This document shows positions 20,172 through 31,951 of a stretch of DNA of 64,000 nucleotides, piece after piece. Position numbers and translations under genes: made by a program. Every line of letters begins with the position of its first letter. Position 1 is the first letter of the stretch. The notes under the pieces were generated by a model. That model was not told the DNA's origin. It was given only the letters and a program-made list of their open reading frames with translations, and did no database searches. The DNA is from Adiantum capillus-veneris (Eukaryota; Streptophyta; Polypodiopsida; Polypodiales; Pteridaceae). The stretch lies in NCBI GenBank assembly GCA_014529385.2, contig CM043968.1:129557018-129621017 (forward strand). Reading direction: 5' to 3'.

Positions 20172-22742
20172 ATGTCTACACATACGGAGTCGACTGTCAA
20201 TGGAGATCTATAGTTGTCGACAAGTATGGACAAGAATACAGAGTTGTAGAAAGCACAAATCCACAGATTGTACTAGAAAGAGGTGGATATTTGGTCAATG
20301 AAGGACCACAAATGCCTCCACCAAACACGAGAATTCCTATAGGAGTTCCAAGAAGAGATCCACCAGGATTCCCTTCAAGAGCGATAACGAGAGAAGGATT
20401 GGGAGAGTCTCTGGTTAGACTTGTAGACAATCGACGAGTTAGACCATCCCAAGTCCAAAAATGGGTAAACAGAAAATACTCCGGAGATAAAGATCCGAGA
20501 GATCACATAGCAGCTTTTAGAAGAGTGATTAGAGCAGAGGAAGTTTCAGATTTTGTGACACAGTTTGCGGGATTTGGATTGACTCTAGAAGATGATGCAG
20601 CTACATGGTTCGACTCGGTGGAAAAATGGGATTTTGAGACCCTAGATGAGCTGTTTGAGGAGTTTATTGAAGAATTCTCGCCAAAAGGCATTGCTCACAA
20701 CACGGTCTCGCAAATCCATAGATTCAAACAAAAAGAGGATGAATCAGTACGCAAAGCATCATTACGGCTCAAGAGATATGTTAAGCTCTATCCGAGAGCA
20801 GAATTACCTATGCAAGCATGACTGATGTTGATCTTTATCCAGGGAATGAGAGATGAGGGCCTTCAGAAGGATATGCATATGATAAGGAGGATGACGCTAA
20901 ACAAGTTGATCAAAGAAGCTCTTTATCTAGTGGATAATTGTGAGGCATACAAAGGAACGGACTTAAAGAGTCAAGGAGATGACACATCCTCTCAGCACAG
21001 TGTTTCACAGATAAGTGAGTCCATTGTCAAGCCAACGGCACTTATTGATCAAGAAAAGCTTATCGACGACTTGGTCAAGAGGTTGATTCCTCTTGTAAGG
21101 TCTGATTCGGGAGAGCCGAAGTGGTGTGAAATTGAGAGAAAATGGACGAACCATACGGGGGGAAGAGTGCTATTATAGCATGGAAAATGCTAGGGAGAGG
21201 TATGTACAACCTGTTCCAGAAGCACCTACTCCACCTAGATACATTACAGGGAATGCACCAGGACCAGTAGGAGTTTTAAGACCACAGCTTGTCTTAGGAC
21301 AACAACCTCCACTGCCAGGTGCTAGAATGCCGGTAGACATGAGATACATGCCAATGATGGAAGCATCAAATAAACCAACGCCAGTACCAGCTACAATGTG
21401 GTATAGCAATCAAAGTGAGTACTACCCTTCGGAGCAACAAAATGTGAGAGAAACACATGGAGTGGTGAGGCCGGTACAACCTCCACCTCCTGGGTTTCAG
21501 TCGAAAGAAAGAAGGTATGAAATGGACGAAAGGACATTGCGATTCATTGAAAATAGCGGCTTATCTAGGTCAAAGCTTGCCTATAGCCAAGAGGAAATTC
21601 TAAAAGAATCTCCTCAACCAGAGACAGATTGTCACAAAAGTCGTGACAACCACTTGGTCAAACAATGTCCTCATACGGAGATCACTGAAGTAAATGCCTA
21701 TTGTCTTGAGTGTGGCATCACTCAATTGATCCCCGATTGCCCGAAAAAACCAAACCAAATCAGGAAAATCACGACAAATGTATCAGGGATTATTCAGCTA
21801 CCTAGTAGCTCAGAAAATGAAAATGTCGTACCAGTTCAAGTGGTTACGAGAGCACAAGCTCAAAAGAAAGCTGGTGAGAATCCAGAGACAAAGAACATGG
21901 AAAGTGACATGAGTCCAAAGACAGATGATGGACCAAAGATAGACGCACCAAGTCAGAAAACCAAGAGCAAACGAAATAGTTGGAAAGCTAGAAAGACTAG
22001 GAGGAAAGCACGCAGGGAACGAGAGAAAAAATCCCTAGCTGAGAAGCTTACCGAATCCGAGGAGAAGATAAAACAACATGAGGAAAAGGAGGCACCTCCT
22101 CTTACACAGATGGTTAAACCTCTAGAAGAACCATCCACGGATGAGAAACCGAGAAGTGCTAGTTCAGGAGGATCTGTGTTCGTAGAAAAGGTTAATGAGA
22201 CATTAGAGGCCCTCTTGAAAGCCTATGATGTGAGGCTAAAAAACAACCAAACCCAAGAACGCAGGTGGATGACATATCCCTATGCGGAACTAGAAAAGAA
22301 AAGGTTTGAAATGTGCCAGAAAATGATTCAAATAGCCCAAGCTTTACTAGAACCACCAGTTGCAAAACCTGAGGATGTGATCCGTGTAATGCCTACACAA
22401 GTAATCCCACCAAACCAGGAACTAAAAGAGCCAAATTCTAGTCATGAGCATAGACCAAACCTCAAAGACCCAGCATTAGAACCAAGGATAGTACTGAATA
22501 CCACGGATAACTCTTCCAAGGGATTTCACCAAGCTATACCTGAGGATTGTAAAGAGGTAGATGGTCTTGACGAATTGTGGAAACAAGTTAGAGAGGCCAA
22601 TGAAGCCGATGACCTAAGAAGACAAGTAGACAAGACTGGTGATGAACGAGGAGTGTTTCTACCACCAATAGAGGAATTTGAGACTGGATCTAGACGTGCA
22701 ATCGTGTTGGGGCGACAAAGGATCTGTACAATCTATGGATAG
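20172..22742 (+). pseudogene. Gag of the large element, main part
   Basis: After the copia target site the Gag frame continues (YGVDCQWRSIVVDKYGQEYR) to a TGA at 20,819-20,821, then the same frame carries on to about 21,165 and shifts to the frame ending at 22,742. Residues encoded at about 20,470-20,860 form the retrotransposon Gag domain, with RDHIAAFRRV, FGLTLEDDAATWF and FEEFIEEFSPKG, then IFIQGMRDEGLQKD. Further on there is a degenerate knuckle-like pair (CHKSRDNHLVKQCP and CLECGITQLIPDC, the second lacking its His) and a long Lys/Glu-rich region. Gag would package element RNA. One nonsense codon and one frameshift, besides the insertion, make this copy defective. Confidence 0.85.
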
Positions 22743-24012
22743 TCAACCCCAGTCGCTAAGAACACTACCGTCCTACGTGGGAGAGTACGAGACGAAGTCA
22801 GATGTGGTTGCAATCCCATCACAGAGACTGTCTCCCAACAAGGCCATCGATTCAAAGGGGCTAGTAGATATTCTATCTACCCCAGTCACCTGTACAATAA
22901 TGTTAGCCGAGTTGCTCAGAATAAGACCAAACATGTGGGCTAATGTGGGTAAATGTCTAGAGAAATTTGGTGTAAAACCCCCAATGACTGGAATCGAGGA
23001 AGGCATCAAAGAGCTTGAAATGCCTCAACTAAATACTAGGCCAGTGCCGTTAAACAAGGTAGGCAAGTATTACGAGGGAGAAGATGGAAACACCACCCTT
23101 ACTGTGGAATTCAATGGTGTAAAAACCATGGCAATCCTTGACAGTAAAGCTGGTGTGGCTATTGCAACCAAAGAGGTTTGGAAAAAATGGGGAAAACCTG
23201 CCTTGATATCCACACGAATGACCCTGCAGCTTGCAGACGGACACAAGGAAAAGCCCCTAGGACTGCTAGAAAAAGTACTTGTTACTTCTTGTGGCATTGA
23301 ATATGAACACACTTTTGCTGTTGTCGACTTTGGCAAGAAGAACAATTATGAAATCATTTTGGGAAGACCATTCATGCGACAATTGAAAATGGTCCAAGAT
23401 TGGGGTTATGACCATATATACCTGAGACATATGGAAACCATAACAAAGATAAACTGGAGGGACCATAGCTATAGGGATGTGATGAGAACACCGGTTGAGG
23501 AGTTTGATTCCGCCACAGTAGCAGGATCAGAACTTCCAACTTGGTTAGGTAAGTCTAAAGAACCGTGGCTGTGTGGAGCTTCACAATGTGGTAGCTTGAA
23601 ACGTGAGGAATGTATCCTAGAGCGGGTTATAGAGGATAAGGACTATATCCCAGAACCATTTCCTGAAGAAGAGTTAGAGCCTTTTGGATGGGAACACATC
23701 TTGGCTACTCTGGACATGTGCGCCGTGGAGGATGCTCCCACAACAAAGGTTTGTGATGAAAATGGCTATGATGTCGTTCCTTATTTTGCAGTGAGTGTAA
23801 TCCAGGAAAACGAAGAGAACCAGAAATCAACAAGCTCTCGACATAAGGAGCAAACAAATAAATGTGGAGAATCAAAAGATGAAGAAGACAACGAGTTCAA
23901 TGACTCTGTAGAACACTTCGAGCTTCAAGAAGATCAACGACCCAGGAATCAATGTCATCGCTACACGAATAAAGTGCATCAAAAGTGGATTCCAAAGTCC
24001 TCGGTAAAGACA
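22678..24012 (+). pseudogene. Retropepsin-like region of the large element
   Basis: The frame follows Gag by a frame change near 22,700. About 23,055-23,460 encodes an aspartic protease fold: VEFNGVKTMAILDSKAGVAI, then LISTRMTLQLADG and the conserved NYEIILGRPFMRQ block. The expected D-S/T-G catalytic triplet reads DSK, so Gly is replaced by Lys and activity is unlikely. Downstream it is acidic, ends in a W-I-P-K motif and a TAG at 24,013-24,015. The same frame reopens beyond that stop. No RT follows. Confidence 0.8.
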
Positions 24013-24015
24013 TAG

Positions 24016-24864
24016 CCACCACAAGAATCCTCATACATGGCTCCTAATAAGGATGCTAAGACTCAGCTAGGAGGAATACGACCAGAGCAACGAGCTAACA
24101 ATGCTCTAATCAATGGGCTACAAAAGTCCTCCAAGAAACTACCACCCATGAGCAAACAGACAGTAACTTTCCACTACCAGCCAAAAAATCAAGGGAAAGT
24201 ACAAGAAGTCAACCTTGCTGAGAATAGTAGCGATAGTGATGAATCTTACAACATCCCCTATCATCAACTCAGGCCATCACTATCACCAACCCCTTCAACA
24301 ACAACAACCATGGCAGGTCAAAAGAACAGGACAACAAGCCAAAGCCAAAAAGCTCGACAAATCTGGATACCAAAAAGCCAGATCGGCCAAAAACAGATAT
24401 GGATCAAGAAGACAGAGATCTCTAATGACAAATCACAAGATCCAACACCAAAACAAAAACAAGGAAAGCGTGCACGAATGGGTAAGAATATCACAAAATT
24501 GCAAGCTTTCACAACTCAGGTTTGGGCTCCAAAGAAGTTGATTCAAGCACAAAAAAGTCAGGAATTCATTTGGATTCCAAAACAACCACAGTATCAACTT
24601 TCAAAGCCTGAATCCCGTCACCAACCAAGCGTACAAGGGCTGAAGCAAAGACCACTATCGACTCACACAACAAAAAGGTGGATCCCAAAGAAGTCTCTTC
24701 AAACACAAACGAAGCACGGGCAAGTATGGGTTCCCAAACGAGCGTCAGCAACAAAACAACCAATAATCACAAAGAAATGGGTCCCAAAGAAGAACAACAA
24801 AACTGCTGTCAATGCATCGCCGCTTGAATTCTTACAATTCTTCCTACGATTACAGTACAGTTAG
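24016..24864 (+). pseudogene. C-terminal W-x-P-K repeat region of the gag-protease polyprotein
   Basis: This continues in the same frame as the protease after the TAG at 24,013. It is very basic and Gln/Lys-rich. It carries a recurring tetrapeptide with Trp: RQIWIPKSQ, KQIWIKKTE, TQVWAPKKL, EFIWIPKQP, KRWIPKKSL, GQVWVPKRA and KKWVPKKN, about one every 15-40 residues, plus QKWIPKSS before the stop. No globular domain is recognised. A basic repeat tail could bind nucleic acid, but that is inference. W-V-P-K motifs also occur in other plant retroelement polyproteins. The frame ends at 24,864. Confidence 0.75.
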
Positions 24865-26310
24865 AAGAGAGCAAGTTGCTTCAATCAAGCAATGATACAG
24901 TAGCTTCAAAGACCATTACATTGCTTAGAATAGGAAGCCTCGCCAACAAATGCCAATAAGAAAATTGCTTATACCCACATCTTGCACAACATAAATATTT
25001 TCAATGCATTGACTGTGTATGCATAATAGGGCTACATTACAAGGCCTGCATAGGCACAACTTTTAATTGCCCAAGCACAACACATACCCTTTGCGATACC
25101 CTGTCGTAAAGGCATTTTGAATGCGGACCTAACATTATGAATATTAGAGGGCAATGTTTTGTGAGATGCATTGAATTTTTGCGTTTTATTGTGATAATTT
25201 TTTTGACGAAATTTAGAGTATATGCCCTCATAGTAGTGTTACAGAGGAGTATGGGGACAAAATCCATATATGAGCCCCTAGGGACATGTGTATAGTGTAC
25301 ATAGCATTTAGATTTCTATTTGAATTATTTTTCTTTTGTTGAGTTGTTTTAAGATTTTCTTTGTTTATTATTAAGAAAAAATCCATAATCCACATGAAGA
25401 AAAGACTGACGAGAGGCCTGAGCACTACAAAGAGAAGAAGGTACAGGAAAACGATGAAACTTCACGAAGTATGTCTCAGTAGCCACTACAACAGCCGAGA
25501 ACTTGTCACAAAGCAGTGTCAACAAGCAACCGACAAGTCATACAAGTCAGAGTCGAGTAGCTAAGCCACAAAATGAGTAAGGTGTTAGTCCGAAAGCTTC
25601 AAGTAATATTCTCTGTGGTCTAAGCGTCTTAACTATTCTAGGTACTGCTCAAGCTGGAAGAGTTGAGCATATTTACGTTGTGTCGCTCATGCTGGTATAG
25701 GTGAGCAAAAGAGTCGAAGTCTAAGTACTTAAGTCTGGTGAAGTGAAGGAGAAGGTCCAAAAGACGCTCACGTACTGGGCACAGTGAGATACGAGTGGAG
25801 AAACTTCTACATCGAAAACCCTTCTTGGAAAGGTGGAAGCTATTGAGACATCTTTTGATGTCACATGTGCTACATTTATTCCTCGAAACACCCATCATCT
25901 CCTTCTTTCACATTGCATGCTTTTGTTGACAAATTTCTCATATGCATATAGAGTGTCCCATAATTGGCACTTGCATCAGGCACTCTTTCTGTGTTTCACC
26001 CAAGCACTCACCTTTCATGAACATGTACTTCACGTTCAGCTGCTCAACTCCAATAAGAGCGTATACCAAAGGCATTTTTTTCCCACCGGGTTTTTTTCCC
26101 TTTGGTCATCCAGGTTTTAGACCCTAATCTAAGGACACCTATCACCATCCTCTTGTACATATTCCTTCTACATCAACAATAAGGAAATGCTACTCAAATC
26201 AATTAACAAATGAATTGGAGCACTAATTTCAGATCATAGCATACTTCTCCTCAATGGCGAGTCGAAGAATGGCCTACAATGACAAGAAGTCCTCAATGAC
26301 AAAGAGCAGA
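24865..26310. other. Non-coding 3' region of the large element
   Basis: About 1.4 kb with no long open frame or recognised domain, AT-rich around 25,150-25,400. Near 26,080 there is CCACCGGGTTTTTTTCCC, a phrase type common in the 3' untranslated part of plant gypsy elements. Function unknown. Confidence 0.45.
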
Positions 26311-26338
26311 CATAAGGGTAATTAGAGGATCTCAAAAG

Positions 26339-26905
26339 CTTGTCCTTGATAATGCGCATCGAAGGCTCGACAGGGTTTTGAACCTCAAATTAGAATAAAT
26401 AAGTCCTAGATTTGGCCTGACAGACAGACTTTGCATTGTAGTGTAACTTGGCCTAAAGAAGTTAAGGGTTTAGCCATACAATTTCTACAAAATCCTTACA
26501 AAGTTTTCATTGGCTCACAAGATCAGAAAGCCAATCACTCAATTCTACAGATTGTAGAAGTTGTTTCTGAGAATCACAAATACTCCGAATTGACAGATTT
26601 GCTGGAGCAAGTGATGGATGGAGCTTTCTCTATTCATGATGATAAGAGTCAAGTTAAACGACATTGGGTTCTTTTTGAATTTAGATCTGGCAGTAGACCT
26701 ATAATGACAGAAACAGATGCTGCAGCTCGGAGCGTGGATGTGAAAGAAATAAAGTTCGGCATCAATTATGATTTTCTTGAATAATGTGAAGACTATGTAC
26801 ATCGGATTGGACGAACAAGACAAGCTACTGCAAAGGCTATAGTCTATACTTTCTTTCCAACAACAAAACGACAGCAAAGACCACATCGCCATCGACAATG
26901 TCATG
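26339..26905 (+). pseudogene. Captured DEAD-box RNA helicase fragment (DDX5/RH20-like)
   Basis: The plus strand encodes consecutive blocks of the helicase core. LVLDNAHRRLD corresponds to motif II LVLDEAD. After a frameshift come GFEPQIR and WPDRQTLHCSVTWPKEV (motif III, S-A-T changed to S-V-T), then FLQNPYKVFIGSQD, VVSENHKYSELTDLLEQVMD, FSIHDDKSQVKRHWVLFEFR, IMTETDAAARSVDV (motif V), INYDFLE, a stop, and DYVHRIGRTRQA (motif VI). This is the C-terminal half of a plant DDX5/RH20-type helicase. About 25 residues are missing between the MDG and SIH blocks. The coding blocks run together with no recognisable intron. Frameshift, stops and changed motifs show it is dead. It lies just before the polypurine tract, in the same strand as gag. 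Confidence 0.88.
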
Positions 26906-26924
26906 TCGGGGATGACATGAACGC

Positions 26925-26936
26925 GGAAGGGAGGAA
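26925..26936 (+). other. Polypurine tract of the large element
   Basis: GGAAGGGAGGAA directly precedes the 3' LTR start at 26,937. Confidence 0.8.
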
Positions 26937-27892
26937 TGTTGACCGCTGGGTCAACAACACAACATAACTCAAGTTTTGTACCAAAGTCTTATCTTTTGCG
27001 AGTTATGAAATGCTGCGGATTATGGCTATAAACGTCATTTGTAATGAGTAGTTATTCTAGTTTCAGAAGCTGGGGTGCAATGGCACTTCCAGATTGTAAA
27101 TACAAAGCCATTTGACCCTTTCAACCCCATTTTTGGTTTAACCTAAGGTAGCCTTAGTATATAAGGTACCTAGGTCATTTTGTAAAAGGACTTTAATCAT
27201 AATCAAAACTTAGCGCTGCTGTCTACTGTGTGTGAGAGAGAAAGAGAGTGAGCGTGAGCTTTATCCTCTCGCTACGCCCGGCTCGCTCAACACATTGGAG
27301 ATCTGACTGCACCATTGTTGTAGGCTCGAGGAGAGCTACGCAACAACGCCGAGCATTCCACGCGAGATGAAGCGCACACGCCGACGCATCTACGAGCTAT
27401 TTGTGGCAGTAAGTGTATCAAACGATGTCTGTTTTCTGCGTGCTAGTAGTCTATAGAATCGTGGCGACATAAGCTACGCATATGTACTCATAAATTTTAG
27501 ATTCGGGCACTTTCAAAATTCGGTTCTGTCATCCTACGCGTTTTCCGTAGATGGGTTTAGAGTGAGGGTTTTGAGTGTAGAAGCTTAGGGACAGGTGTAT
27601 CCTAGTGAGGGGATGGTGTTCCTTAAGTTTTGTATGAATCTGGCATGATTAGGTGAGTTACCTTCCGTGTGTGTGTATGTGGTAGGTGGTGTAGTTGAGG
27701 GCAGTGAGGTTTTTCATTGTGGTTTAGTTGGCCTTCCAGAGTGTTGTATGTGTAGGATGGTCTCAGCCTGACAAGCTTAAGAGATTTCCTCCGTGTGCCT
27801 ATCATGTCATCTGTGTCCTCGATTGACATTATGTTGATCTAGGTAGTGTTTGCATGCACTTCATGGGTGTGTGAGTCGCTCCCCGTCCAACA
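26937..27892 (+). repeat. 3' LTR of the large gag-protease element (956 bp)
   Basis: Matches 10,823-11,779. It is followed by GCTAT, matching CCTAT left of the 5' LTR at four of five bases. Confidence 0.95.
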
Positions 27893-28040
27893 GCTATGGA
27901 TAGCGTGGGCTATAAAAAGGAGACTGTGTGTTTTGGGTGCGTTTCCCATTCTCCCTTTCCACCTTCAAGTGTCCCCACTGAGGAGATCACTAATTTCCCT
28001 TTGATGTGTCTCAAGATTACTTCTCAAACTAATTGATTGC

Positions 28041-28540
28041 CATGGAGATAGAGCCAAATTTTATAGGTGATGAAGATGTTGAAGAGTGGATTGTAGAATA
28101 CGAGTTGGCTTTTCTCCACGTACATCAAGCAATTCCAAGTGAAGAATAAAGGCCATAAACATTGGAATATGTGCTTTGAGGTGATTCTAGACATTGGTAT
28201 GCAAAGCATCCATCTACAATAAGAGGTAATTGGGATTCTTTTCAAGATGCATATTTGCAAATGTAAATTGGAGAAATCCATGCAATGAAAATGAGTGTAT
28301 GGCCAATTTTTGGAGCCCTTTTGATGCTCTATGATGAATGTGGATCAAGTCAATGCTCTATTTAAGGCTATGATGAGAAGGAAACTTTTCTTTGAGATAA
28401 TAATTTTCAAAGGGTATTCTTTTAAGTGTCTTTCACGAGAACCCTTCAGGAGGAGAGTCCAATTGGAAAAGGCTTGCACTATGCACGAGGTACTGAATAT
28501 GGCTTGCAGACAAGAGAGGAAATTGCATCTATGAGCAAGG
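28041..28540 (+). pseudogene. Retroelement gag-like remnant
   Basis: From the ATG at 28,041 the frame reads MEIEPNFIGDEDVEEWIVEY then ELAFLHVHQAIPSEE. After stops it continues with RHWYAKHPSTIRGNWDSFQD and a piece reading RVQLEKACTMHEVLNMACRQ. The arrangement (a WI..YE..F start, a single W-Y-A-K-H block, WDSF) is like the capsid part of plant retrotransposon Gag. A TATA-like CTATAAAAAGG lies about 130 bases upstream. Several stops make it non-functional. The family is not identified. It may be the gene of the older element suspected to flank the large insertion. Confidence 0.5.
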
Positions 28541-30402
28541 TTAAAAAGGTCTCAACCTATTGCAACTATGGATAGGGTTAATAGCCTTTTATGTGTCCAC
28601 TTGTCAAAGAGTATATGTTAGAATGAATAAGGAGCCCTAAGGGGCAACCTACCATTATTCAGGTTGAGATTCATGTGGACATTTGTCATACTTGTGATGA
28701 TAAGGACCTTTTTCATGCTAATGTGGTGACTTGGTGGTGTGGAATGATATTATGGGTAGCCAAGGGACTGTGCAACCTTCTTATTTTTATAATGTTCTAG
28801 CAGTTGCACGGGTACATGTATCTTTTGATTGCTCTCATAAGGATATGGATATAGGTGAAAGTCTTGCGGTGTATGAGAGGCTTACTTTGCATGCTTTTCT
28901 CCATGTTCTTGGGGATGTTATGACATGTCTTATGGCAAGGAGTATGTTATGCATGGATTTTTATGACCTTGGGTGGTATATTCCTAAGCTTCAATGGGTA
29001 TTAGATGCTTATATCAGTGTGATGAAGGCACATGAGGAATCTTTTAATCATGAATGCCTTAATGATGACAGTGATTGGGTGGTTTGGTGACCCAATGGTT
29101 GATCTTGATGAAGATTGATAGGTACCTGGTGATAAAGCTTTGACTAGGATACAGGTTATGGAAGGGCTTTTCTCATGTCAAATGCAAGATTGTGTAGCAA
29201 GCAATTTCCAACTACCATGGTTATGCATGTAGAGAGAGATGTTGATGTAGTTATGCACCAAACACAAAAACCTTAGGAGGTGGTTCTTTGCAAGGAAAGT
29301 CTTCCAATATATGGTTGAGAGGTATATGCATTTCTCATTGTGATGTGCAAGATGATGCAATGATTGAAGAGAGCTAGAAGAAATAGGTCAGTGCTTGGAT
29401 GAGGTAGCACAAGATGATAGGTTGTGAACCATAGATACTTTTTTTTATCAAGGCGGTGGTTTATGTTGCTTGTGGAAAGCAACGTTCTTTGCTTTTGATC
29501 CAGGTAGGTAGATGGAAAGAAGTGATCATAGGGGTGGGAAACCCGCCTAGTTGTGCAATGTGTATGCCCTTTGTATGATGCTTTTAATAAAAAATTGTAC
29601 ATACTGTTGTTGTTTTCTTGTTTTGTCAATAGAAGTTTCAATTAAGATGGCTTGGTTGAGCATAAATGCTCAGCTAAGGAGTAGGCAATGGTGGTGCACC
29701 TAGACCTTGTTGACACCTAGAAATTTGCAAAGCATAAGTATGCACGCATGCAGGATGATGGTACTACGCTTGGACATATGTTGGATATAGGTTGGAGTAG
29801 TTTCAATTTGTAGGTCAAACAAGGCATGTAGTGCTTGTTGTTCAAGATGCTTGAAATTGACTCAAATTCAAGTCAAGAGAGGAAACGTTTAGCCTTTAGT
29901 GTGCTCTTTATGCACTAGTTCTTATGGCTCGTGAAATGGAGCTTGTGAAGTGAATTTATGATAGGTTGAAGATGCAGGAACAGCCTCCTATACCATGTGG
30001 AGGAAGTTGGTAGCTTGAGGACATGTGGCCACTATTGAAGTGAAATGTGACAGAGCACTAAAGTGAGCTAAGGTTTCATGCAAAAGGAGGAATCTTACCA
30101 CGTTTAGAAGAGAGGGGGAGGAGAGATAGATGTAGAGGGAGGATAACACGTTGTTTCGAAGCCAAAAGACACAAATTTTCTCATATCTCTCAGACTTGAA
30201 GTTGAAACATAGTGATTTAGGGGTCTATCTGGGGATTTTGGAATGCTAAGGTTTATTGTAAAATATTTTGCAACACCCTATAGTAGTAGAGAGAAGCTTT
30301 TTCCAAGTTCTTATGGCTACAATAGTCACCTCCATCTCCATCTTCTTCTTCTCTTCTCTTGTGCAAGAGTACAACCATATATATGCGAGTGTAGCCACTA
30401 AG

Positions 30403-30407
<5 letters not shown>
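28541..30407. other. Decayed sequence, possible remainder of the older element
   Basis: An open frame of 119 codons at 28,731-29,090 has no recognised domain. No RT or integrase motif was seen. Bases about 29,725-29,840 resemble 10,610-10,755 directly (see the left flank of the large element). Confidence 0.35.

Positions 30408-30493
<86 letters not shown>
30408..30493. repeat. (GA)n microsatellite
   Basis: A GA run of about 85 bases, among the longest in the window. It is followed by two tandem copies of a phrase containing AACTATGCAACCACT (about 30,494-30,660), each associated with GA or GT simple sequence. Confidence 0.96.
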
Positions 30494-30497
<4 letters not shown>

Positions 30498-30949
30498 TAG
30501 TAAGTGAGAGCTGAGACAACAAAATAACTATGCAACCACTAGTAGGAATTTAGATGAGAGAGAGAGAGAGAGAGTGTGTGTGTGTGTATGTGTGGAGATA
30601 GTAAGAGCCGAGAAAACACGATAACTATGCAACCACTGGCAGGAACTTAGATGAGTCTGAGAGTCTATTTGTGGTGTACACATCTTAAATACTATATTTG
30701 CAGATTTGTCAAAGTCTGGTGATATCCAACCCCCCTCTCAAAATAAAAATAACCCGGGGTATAGTGTTTTGAACGGACTAAAATTGTAAAACCCCAGCTA
30801 TATTTTGAGCTATCGTGGAAGAAAATCAAGAAATTTACACAACTTTTAATGTAAATACCGACAAGACCTTCAATTTTTGACCTAAAAATCGGAAGGAGTT
30901 CAAGTTTGCCCTTATTTTCCTAGCGTAGGAAAATATATTTTTGAAGCGT

Positions 30950-31121
30950 TATCAGGACAAGGGTCCTGTAACCTAAGAACTAGGATGGTCATGGACTACG
31001 GCCGAGGGTCGGGCTAGACAGTGTGGACAAGGGATCCGTCTAGGGCAAGGGGCTAGGAGCCCGCCTATATAATGGGAGGTTGGGAGGAGGATCTTCAGTC
31101 TAGTTTCCCTTAGTTCTTACA
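30950..31121 (+). repeat. 5' LTR of gypsy element (172 bp)
   Basis: Starts TATCAGGAC (the expected TG is mutated to TA) and ends TTCTTACA. A TATA box TATATAA is at 31,066-31,072; the 3' LTR has TACATAA at that place. The LTR is unusually short for a plant gypsy element. Confidence 0.93.
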
Positions 31122-31122
31122 C

Positions 31123-31134
31123 TGGTATCAGAGC
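31123..31134 (+). other. Primer-binding site (initiator Met tRNA)
   Basis: TGGTATCAGAGC starts two bases after the LTR end at 31,121. Confidence 0.92.
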
Positions 31135-31951
31135 TAGGAAGTCTCTCTTCCACTCTCTCTCTAGGCGTGGTCATTTTTTGCTCCTAAAAATAGGGCCTTT
31201 AGGTGAGAACCGTGGCTTTTGTAGGTTTTTACCAAATTTAGTAAGGGGACTGTCTAAATCGGGCACGTTTTCCCGTTTTGGAAGGGGAGGTGTGGTGCAC
31301 GAAATTCCGCCATCTTGGGCTTGTCAGGAGCGCCCTGGGGAAGTGGGTGTGTGTCCAAGATCTCGTGGCCAAATACTACCTCTGCAAGCCGCACACAAGC
31401 TTCGACCTCCTCGCGTTTCTACTCCACGCTGCCTGCGCTATTTTGATTCAAGAAATTGCTTTATTTTCAGATGGCAAGGCCACTTGCCAATATATTTTGA
31501 GCCTTGGCCATTCTTGGTGGCCCTTCCCACAAGCAAGGCCATTCCCACAAGCCTCGACCTCCGTACTCGGTGCAAGAAGTAAGCCGTATCGACTTCCCTC
31601 GAGCCTGACGGCTTACGAGTCCGCTCAAATCTTTGAGAAAATTCCAGGTTTCTGTAATTGCGACAGTTTCAATTGGCGTTCATGCAACATAATCATTTGA
31701 CGATTAAGAAAGCTTTCAATAATTAAGCTTCTTCACAACAGTGACGCTTCAACCATCTACACTACACGATTTCAGTCATCTTGTGAGCCACGGGCGAGTT
31801 TGCGAAGTTCGTTTTTTACGCCGCTTATGCAAATTATTCTTTTTTCGACGGTCAGGTGCTACGACGCACAAGTGGAGTTAGCTATACTTGGCAAGTGCTA
31901 CCAAAATCAGGTATTGTTTTCTGAGTACTTCTTTCACTGCACTGTGTCGCC

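Larger units (their letters stand above)
10823..27892 (+). mobile_element. Large gag-protease LTR retrotransposon lacking pol (gypsy-type, non-autonomous)
   Basis: Two LTRs of 957 and 956 bp start TGTT and end CCAACA, and are flanked by CCTAT (left) and GCTAT (right), a 5-bp target duplication with one change. An Asp-tRNA PBS follows the 5' LTR and a polypurine tract precedes the 3' LTR. Between them are a leader with a palindrome array, gag and retropepsin reading frames, a W-x-P-K repeat tail, about 1.4 kb without recognised genes, and a DEAD-box helicase fragment. No RT, RNase H or integrase was found. Without the nested copia insertion (14,543-20,166 plus one target copy) the element is about 11.4 kb. 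It resembles large non-autonomous elements (LARD or gag-only types) that depend on another element's polymerase. By eye the LTRs differ at roughly 27 sites, about 3 percent. Confidence 0.9.

Noticed and set aside
20291-24864. Integrated plant pararetrovirus, because of Gag and protease without a nearby RT
   Set aside because: The region lies between LTRs with a PBS, polypurine tract and 5-bp target duplication. No movement protein or viral RT was found.
26339-26905. Functional RNA helicase gene
   Set aside because: Motif II, III, V and VI residues are changed, an internal block is missing, and a frameshift and stops are present.
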